Positions 56,557-64,000 of a stretch of DNA of 64,000 nucleotides are shown in pieces. Location: NCBI GenBank assembly GCA_013399115.1, contig VXAA01003998.1:568992-632991 (forward strand), given 5' to 3'. Both the position numbers and the translations under genes were made by a program. Source of the DNA: Anseranas semipalmata. Taxonomy: Eukaryota > Chordata > Aves > Anseriformes > Anseranatidae. The notes under the pieces are model-generated. The model was given only the letters and a program-made list of their open reading frames with translations. It made no database searches and had not been told where the DNA came from. Numbering within the stretch: position 1 is the stretch's first letter; the number at the start of each line of letters is the position of its first letter.

Positions 56557-59500
56557 GTATGCAGCATATGCATTTTATTTCTCATTTGTGAGTAGAATTA
56601 TTTTTAATCTAAGAGGCTCACATAACATTTCCAAACTGATTCTCATTCTTAAATGTGCTCCTTTATGATATATTTCTTGTGTGGAGTATGCTAATTACAT
56701 TTAAAATTAGCTGATGTTAAGGGTATATACTGTTTATAACTTAGTTTCTCTTTAAATGCCAATTGCATGTTTTAGAAGACTTCAAAGGCATGTAACATAC
56801 CTTCATGCCTTCTGTAGGCTGGGAAATATGACAGACTTCTAAATAAAAGCTAATTTTTTTTTTTTAAAAAAAGGTAAGAAATGTACATAATACTGCTCTA
56901 AGAACTTGAAGCATTTACAGACCCTATATGTAATCTGAAATGCTTCTGAAATGGTGATACTGGTTAATAGAAGCTCTACTCAGTGTCCGAGGCCTAGATA
57001 TGCATTAGAGTTTAATTAAAATAAAGAAGCATTGGGCTAGATAGAGATAGTTTATCACTTTCCAAAAACTAGGACTCTGTCCCCCAGACTGTCATGCCAA
57101 TAGCAGCATAGAAGCCAGTGTCATTGCTGAGGTGAGTGCAAGTCTCTTGTAGAATCTGGGACTGGAGAAATCCATTCCACCCATGAGTTAAGGGGAAATA
57201 AATTCCAGCACTTGCATGCACACATACATTTTAGACTGCTTAAAGGGAATGCGAATGTTTTGTTATTTAGCAGGCAAGTGTATATCTAGTTTTCATACAC
57301 ACATGAAGGGTAGATAGAAGTCTGAGTTCACTGTACTGAAAACACATGGGGTAGTTCCTGCACTTCAGGTAATGAGGCAATTAAATATTGCAAAGCTGAT
57401 ACAGCTGCGTCTATCTTCCTGTTCCATTAATTGCTTTTCTACTCTTTCTCTCTCTTCTCCCATCCTTGCCTTCGTGCTTCAGGAAGCTTTGGGGTTAAAT
57501 TCAGTTGTCCATAGGTTTGAACACAGGGTTTTCAGATATAACACAACATTCATAAGATGCATATGCCCTTCTGGAATGGTATCCCCTAGGCAATCTCCAA
57601 GAGTGTCACAAATGACCCTTGAATGTCTTTGGGTGGGCTCCTGTTTCTCACATACTTTTACTGCCACGGCTTCCTCTCCAGTTCTTTCTTCTGTAGTCCT
57701 CTGACTGGGTTGCAGCTATCCTGGATTTGGTTGTGCTTGAATTTCTGTGAAGTGTCTCAGCTCCAGGAATATACTCTGGTTCTCTTGTGGTAAGGATGTA
57801 AATAGGGGACAGCGAATAAAGATCATCTAGCAAAGCTGACCAACCTTTGAGAAACCAAAAACTTCAAAAATAAAAGATACAGAGAGGCACAACACTGGAT
57901 CTTCTTCTTCTTCTCACTGTGCGATCTGCTGCAGCAACCCTCCTCCGCACTTCCAGCCTTTCTTTCTCACATGCACATTACTTCAGCTCCCATGTCCAAG
58001 CAAATTCTGCAATCAAGAGAAGCTGATGTCCCTAAAAGAAGCAAGATGCGTCTTAGCAGGAGTGTCTTACCTTTGTGCATCAATCCATGAGTTAAGATGT
58101 ATCTGGAGATGACATTTATTACAGTTTTTAATACCCATTTTCTTCTGTTTGCTTACAGTTAAAGCGACACGTTTTCACCACAAAGGAGCTGCATTTAGCA
58201 TAGGACCTACTACTGGCTGTCACTTGTCTTGAAGTGTATCTGTAAGAACACGTACAGCTACTCATAACCCTTTAGGAGACCTATCACCGAGCCCATATTT
58301 CAAGAAGCTGTGCTATGTAATACTCTTGAGACTGCCAGCAAGACCTAGGGAATTTTCTCCAGTAGTTAACATGCAGGCTCGTGTCTGACATTCTTTTGGA
58401 CCAGGGGGCAAAACAGAACACCATGATTTGTAGAGACATGTGGAAAACCTAATTTGTACTAACCTATCTCTGCCAACTTCAGGCCCTTTGCAATGCTGGG
58501 TGAGTTGGGAACGCGCACTGTGTGACATCTACCAGGGAACCACAGAACCACAGACAACATCCAGGACTTTGCTGCTGAGTTTCCAAAGTCAGTTAAAACA
58601 CTTGGTCCAGCTACATTAAACAGTGAAGGAAGGAATCTACAGTAATTGGCAAGTAAAAGCCATCTGTTATAAATGGGAGCGCACTGGGCAGAGACCCTGG
58701 ATGGATAGCATACATTTGCCACAGAAAGTGCAAAAAAAGCTTGTGGGGTTATGAAGGCTCTTTTTCCCCACATCAGCCAGGGACCTACAGACATGCCCAG
58801 CCTGATACCTTCCTACAAAAAATAATGAGACCTGAGAAGCTGAGCTGCCATCTCTTGCCATCTCTTGCCAGATCTCTTACAAAGAGCTCTCTGCTTTTCA
58901 GAACCTCCACAAGTCTGAATGGTTGACTGCACAAGTTGAGTTTTGTATGGGCCAAGTCTTGTATAACTCCTGTACTCTCAGGTGCCACCAAAAACAGGAT
59001 TAGCTTAGACATATGGCCACTGGCAACATCTAGGCTTCTTTACCAGAAGACCCCCAGACATACCAACATTGTCAGGCCCAAAGGTAGACCACATATATGA
59101 AAAAGAGGATGAATATTATGAGGAGAAGTGGTCTGTCTTGATTGCAGGTGAAAAAACTGTTAGATTAGAAACCCAGAATAAGATTGGGGTGGGGGGGTGA
59201 CTAGAGAGAATAAAACCTGATCATGCAGTGATGAAGTGTTTTCTCTGCAGACAATTTTTGAACTTATCAGTCCCTTTTCCTTCTGAATGCATTAAATCTA
59301 GGAATTTCAAAGATTTTCATCATGCCTACTCTTGTTGCTTAGAAATAATTACTGTTTATACAGAAATCATTATACCTTCCATGGCGCAATTCTGTATTTG
59401 AACGTGATTCAAGCAAATAATTATATATGCTCATTGGAAATACTGTTGCTCAAGTTGAGTGGGAGAGAGTGCATAAGCCCCGCAGCATAGCTTAGGTAAT

Positions 59501-59728
59501 AGGTCTTTATTTCCTTGATGGAGAGAAATGTGGACCAGATGATTTTCTCAGATTGCTTTTATGTTAATATGGGGTAATTTAATTTTCTTTTGTGAAAAAC
59601 TGAAGTGTAATTGCGAACAGAATGTAGGACGGAGAAGTGGTAATTTTCACTTTCATCACCCACCCTCCCAATGTCTTTCCATCTATAAAACCAAATGTTG
59701 CTCACAAGTTTTGTCCCGGATTCTCTAC
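56557..59728. other. No feature recognised
   Basis: Downstream of the last seen EF-hand exon. Several T/C-rich acceptor-like sites exist (for example before 57482 and 58160), but each leads to a stop within a few codons in the required phase. Possibly an intron. Confidence 0.5.
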
Positions 59729-59948
59729 TGTATACAGTGGGTTTTCCCCAGCCAGCATCCAAACTGCCACACAGCTGCTCACTCACTCCTGCCCCTCAGC
59801 TGATGCAGGGAGAAAATAGGAGGAGCAGGAAAGACAAAGCTTATGGGTTGAGCTGCAGACAGGGAGATCACTTACATGTTTCCATTGTGGGCAAAACAGG
59901 CTTGACTTGGGGAAAAGTAAGTTAATTTATTGCCAATTTATATGTGTG

Positions 59949-59981
<33 letters not shown>

Positions 59982-60310
59982 TTACTGATTTGGGTATTGG
60001 GAAGCAAAAAGACAAACATATAAACATAAAGCCTTTCTTTCCCCCTTTCCCAGGACCAACTTCACTCCTTTACTCCAGACTCCTCTCCTTGTTATTGCCA
60101 CTTGTTACACTCAGTCCCTTCAGCAAGGAAACAGGAGAAGCAGCGTGAAGACTGGAGGGGTTACAGTCAAGACACAGCAGTTTCTGAATGCAGTTCCTTC
60201 CATGTCACTCTTTTCCTATGCCCCAGCATGGACCCTCCATGGGCTGCATTCCCTTTGGTGACGGTGTCTGTTTTGGAGGGCAGGAGGGAAGCAATGTATG
60301 TGCAGTAGAT
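59729..60310 (-). mobile_element. Diverged LTR-like sequence of an avian endogenous retrovirus
   Basis: Plus-strand blocks GTGGGTTTTCCCCAGCCAGC, ATGGGTTGAGCTGCAGACAG, GGGCAAAACAGGCTTGACTT, TAATTTATTGCC, AGGACCAACTTCACTCC and CCATGGGCTGCA occur in the same order as in a second LTR family I remember from neoavian genomes. It is interrupted by a TA-rich microsatellite at 59945-59981. The right end is uncertain and may reach about 60,530. The minus orientation is inferred by analogy with the LTR at 44330. No internal genes are present. Confidence 0.55.
59945..59981. repeat. (TA)n / (CATATA)n microsatellite
   Basis: Alternating TA with two short breaks, inside the LTR-like sequence where the family normally continues after TTTATTACC. 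It has probably expanded since insertion. Confidence 0.9.
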
Positions 60311-60529
60311 GAGTGAATTTGTATCTCCTGCAGCTCTGAGACAGTGTAAATTCCTTCTTCCTACCTTATACAGCTGCTACTTAACGTGCCCAGAAGACGT
60401 GACTAAAGACAGCCTCCACACACTGCTGCAGAGAGCTATCCTTGTAATTATGCCTGTCTGTACATCAGGAGAGGGCTCCTTCTTGAGGGACCTTTGGCAT
60501 CTAGTTTGCCAGGGGAGAAGTTAAGAAGC

Positions 60530-62164
60530 CACTGTTAGGATAACTTAAGGCAACATCCACATCACACAACTTGTGTGAGTTTTAGCATGTCCTAGAGTCA
60601 CATTTCCAGCTTCTCCATATCAAGGATAAGTTTGGTTAACATGGTTCCTCTCTGTGTCTTCCACTGAAAGCACGGTGTGCGGGAAGGAGATGCACTGAAT
60701 GGACATACGATGTAGCCTCAATAAACTTCCAGGCCAGGAGTCCAGAGTTGCTCCTGGGTGTCTCAGTTTAGACAGTTTCACAGTGTTTCTTGCTTCCAGG
60801 GACCTTTCTTTCTCATTTTCTCTTTGAGCAGGAAAAAGCTTGCTTCTTCATTCTTTTCATACCTGCTCATCTTTAAATAACTTCTGTGAAACAGGAAGTT
60901 AAAAGAAGCATTTAGGAAAATCTAAGATAGCTCATTAAAATGGCAACGAATGTGTTTCATTTACTGAAATAACATTTTAATTGGGCATTCAGTTTTCTAC
61001 AGTTTAAATGTATTATTTATCTTCAAATAAGGTATAATTTTGCTTGGAAAATAATATTCTAAAGAATCTAAGTTGGGTTGAAGAATGGCTGTGCATTGGC
61101 TTGTGGTGGCTTCCCCTTTCACACAGTCATCCATTTCCTTCATCCCTCCCTCGTTATCCAGTCAGGTGGGCCTGGTACAAACCATAAAGGTACAGAGTGA
61201 GCCCCAGGTGACTCAGCATCTGAACAGTGTGCTCGTTCCCCATCTCGTAGATATTAACGAGAGAAGAACTTAAAGATTTGCACTGAGTGGGAGAAAAAGA
61301 TAGTTTGTGAGCCTGAAGGAATATAATCAATAAGGATAATGTGGAAACCTTTGCCCATAATCGTAGATGGACAATACATCAGTAGCTTGGCTCCTACTGC
61401 CCAATCTGCAAATTGTTGACTGCAGTGGTATCAGGCTGCTTGCCTGCACAAGATAGAAGGGAGATGTTATGGCAGAATCAAGGCACTGGTTGCAGTGTTC
61501 CTGCCTCTGACCTCTTTCCCCTCACAGTATATTCATAGAGGGAAAAGTTTAGCCTGTGGTTCAGGTTTCTTGGTTTACATTTAAAAATGGTACTTTTGAT
61601 TCCTTGCCTCTTACAGTGGCACTTTGTTGCCACTGTTGCCTTGTGAGTGGCACAGCTGGAACTGACTCTTTCAGCATTTGAAGGAAGATTTTGCTGTGTT
61701 CATTCCTTGTACAGTACGTGCAGTAATAAATTACATACGCCAATTATGTAGGATAGTGTTTGAGAAGTGCTCAACATTGACTCTGATGACAGTGAAAACT
61801 GTGGTTAACCCCCCTCCCAAACTTTATCTTTTCAAATTGAGTGGCTAAATAAGAAATTCTTTTGAAAATCCTAAATAATTTGCCTTGGCAAAAATTTTTA
61901 TTCACATACTATAAAGAGAGGAAATTAGAGTGCTAAAATATCATGTGAGCTATTCCTAGCTGATTGCTTCATTAGTCACTCTGACATCTAGTCACTCTGG
62001 TGAAAAGCAGGAGCCAGCTAACTCTGCAGAATAGTTATTTTGCCTTGCAGATGAGCTTTTTAAGGGTTGTATGATGTTTTGATGATGCTGATTGAGAAGT
62101 TACAGTGTCACCCATAGACCCCAGTGAACTAGGCATGGTTCAAACATACAAAGGAATAACAGAA
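60530..62164. other. No feature recognised
   Basis: Mixed-composition sequence without a recognisable exon, RNA gene or repeat. The few open frames are all under 65 codons. Confidence 0.5.
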
Positions 62165-62166
62165 TC

Positions 62167-62497
62167 ATCATAGAATCATAGAATGGCCTGGGTTGAAAAG
62201 GACCTTAAAGATCATCTAGTTTCAACCCCCCTGCTCTGGGCAGGGTTGCCAACCACTAGAGCAGGCTGCCCAGAGCCACATCCAGCCTGGCCTTGAATGC
62301 CTCCAGGGATGGGGCATCCACAACCTCTCTGGGCAACCTGTTCCAGTGCCTCACCACCCTCTGAGTGAAAAACTTCCTCCTAATATCTAACCTAAATCTC
62401 CCCTGTCTTAGTTTAAAACCATTACCCCTTGTCCTATTGTTATCTACCCGAGTAAACAGGTGTTCCCCCTCCTGTTTATACGCTCCCTTCAAGTAAT
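62167..62497 (-). mobile_element. Truncated CR1 LINE 3' end
   Basis: The reversed terminal units ATCATAGAATCATAGAATGG and the 3' UTR block lead into a minus-strand frame ending the CR1 ORF2 product ([17 protein letters not shown], then [20 protein letters not shown]). About 330 bp; similarity stops near 62497 at a small tandem repeat. Confidence 0.92.
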
Positions 62498-62543
62498 AAT
62501 CTCCTTTTACCAAGTAATAATCTCTCTCTTCAAGTAATAATCT
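62490..62543. repeat. Three copies of CAAGTAATAATCT at the CR1 junction
   Basis: CAAGTAATAATCT starts at 62490, 62511 and 62531, spaced 21 and 20 bp with CT-rich spacers. The first copy overlaps the 5' end of the CR1 fragment, so the repeat was probably made during or after insertion. Confidence 0.85.
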
Positions 62544-64000
62544 GTACTCCAGAGTGTATACATGTTAGCTAAGCCCTGGTAGTTTGCTATATCGTTTGTA
62601 GAGTTCCATTGGTAGCTACAGCCTGTGCTAGATTTCAGAGACAGTTTCTGACAACAGTCAGGAATGATGAAAATGAAGGATGAATGTCAGCCTTCAGTGT
62701 GGTATCTGAGAAGGAGCTAAGGTGAGAGGTGAGCTGCAAGTTAAAACAGACCTGTCCTTCCAAAACCTCATGTGCCCTTGAATCTCTTACCTTCTAAAAA
62801 CAACCCTCTTTTCCACATTGTCTCCCCAGATCCAAACCAAATGTAGAAGGTGAATGTTCTGGTCTTCTGATTGCCAGTCATCCTCTTTCGCACACAGATT
62901 TCTCCTTCCTGCCTGGCTGTCAGGCACAACCCCTGCTGCCATACCCGGTGGGTTGCTTTTCACTTCTGCACTCTTGGTTGGGCCTGTAGGTCAGCCAGCT
63001 ACAATACAGTTTCATTTTCTTTCTTAGTTTTCTAGCTTTAGGGTGTTTTTCCCTCTAATTGGCTGCCAACAGGCTTGGAAAAATAAATAGTGTAATCAAA
63101 GTGTTAAGTTGGAAAAGGTAGAAAAAGGAATGTTTAAAGAAATACTTCTTTTCAGATGTGATTTAAATGCTGTGAAGTTTTGTTAGGGCACAAAAAGTCT
63201 GGCAGAAATCCAGACAGCAAGGAGGCTCTCCTACTCAGAGGAGAGAGATTAGCTAGAAGGAGAAAAAGAGAAAAATGACAGGTGATATGGAGAACAGAGA
63301 GGTAGGTAGAAAGACTAGGTGAGTGAGACGGGTAAGAACAACATTGTGTTACTGTCCAAGAAGAGTTTTTGTAAGAACCTGAAAGCTGAGACATTTGAGG
63401 ATGAACCTGGTACGCTTGCAGGTCTTCATTGCTCTCAGTTGGAACAGCAGCTCTCTCAGTTAGCTCACACATGCCACATCCAGGTCCATCCCTAAACTGC
63501 ACATGGCTTTTCATCAGTGCAGGAAGTGCGGCCAACCAGCCTGTGCTCATCTGGGCAGTATTTGTCAGGAGATGGAGGTTTATCCCTCAGGGATGGTTTT
63601 AAGTATACCACATACAGTCTGATGGCCAGTTTACTACATGCTGCAAAAAGCTGTGCACGTCCTTGTGAATATCAGATCTTGCAGTCTTGCTGCTCTTCAG
63701 TTAAGTAACTGTACTACTGACCTGTAGGGTGAAGAGTAACAGTAGAGATCTGAGATCTCTGTCAGTGAAGTACCCCAGGACAGGAAACCATAAATAACAA
63801 GATTCACTATCATGTGCCAGTATCTCTTCTAACTTTCTTTTTGTGGTTTTTTTTTTGTTTGTTTGTTTGTTTTGTTTGTTTGTTGTTCGTGGTTTTTTTC
63901 CCCCCTCTGGCTCATCGTGTTGATCTGAAGTTTATCTTTCCTTTTCCTTTGCCCTTTTTTCTGCTTCTTATTTTTGCCTTCTTTTATTATTCCCTCCTTT
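62544..64000. other. No gene recognised; T/G-rich end
   Basis: No exon or RNA gene supported. A (GTTT)n microsatellite lies at 63847-63890, followed by pyrimidine-rich sequence to the window end. A 132-codon minus frame (63152-63550) shows no known domain. Confidence 0.5.
63847..63890. repeat. (GTTT)n microsatellite
   Basis: Repeated TTTG units following a T run, with one or two interruptions. Ordinary simple repeat. Confidence 0.85.

Noticed and set aside
32661..64000. HELT, expected near SLC25A4 from mammalian synteny
   Set aside because: No bHLH or Orange-domain exon was recognised on either strand. It probably lies beyond the window.

Overview
This is vertebrate nuclear DNA, almost certainly from a bird. 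It is AT-rich with large introns and GT-AG splice sites. CR1 LINE copies end in the 8-9 bp tail repeat typical of avian CR1. A solo LTR and a second LTR-like stretch resemble LTR families I remember as abundant in Neoaves and not in chicken, so a neoavian host is more likely than a galliform one. That lineage call rests on memory of the repeats.

Region 1 (1-24,360, + strand) holds CFAP97 (KIAA1430, the vertebrate homologue of Drosophila hemingway). Five coding exons (3320-4172, 4262-4333, 13309-13574, 21635-21785, 22486-22613) join in phase into a 489-residue protein, and a probable poly(A) signal lies at 24338. The non-coding first exon and promoter are not visible and probably lie before base 1. 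Region 2 (24,360-30,025) is intergenic. It contains one N flanked by two identical copies of about 120 bp, most simply an unmerged contig overlap.

Region 3 (30,026-32,500, - strand) holds SLC25A4 (ANT1), the mitochondrial ADP/ATP carrier. Its four exons give exactly 298 residues, and it has a CpG-rich promoter with TATA and CCAAT boxes. CFAP97 and SLC25A4 converge tail to tail, as I recall for human 4q35. They share no pathway that can be read from the sequence: one is ciliary or flagellar, the other mitochondrial.

Region 4 (32,500-64,000) is mostly non-coding. It carries at least two phase-compatible + strand exons of an unfinished gene, an EF-hand protein resembling the degenerate EF-hand modules of EFCAB6 (43030-43096 and 56446-56556), plus weaker exon candidates upstream. 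The 13 kb intron between the two exons is packed with repeats: a CR1 tail, a solo LTR and two larger minus-strand CR1 copies, one keeping a 366-codon open reverse-transcriptase frame. A further CR1 end and an LTR-like stretch follow. Most other open frames look like chance or repeat-derived frames. I see no tRNA, rRNA, CRISPR or other non-eukaryotic system.
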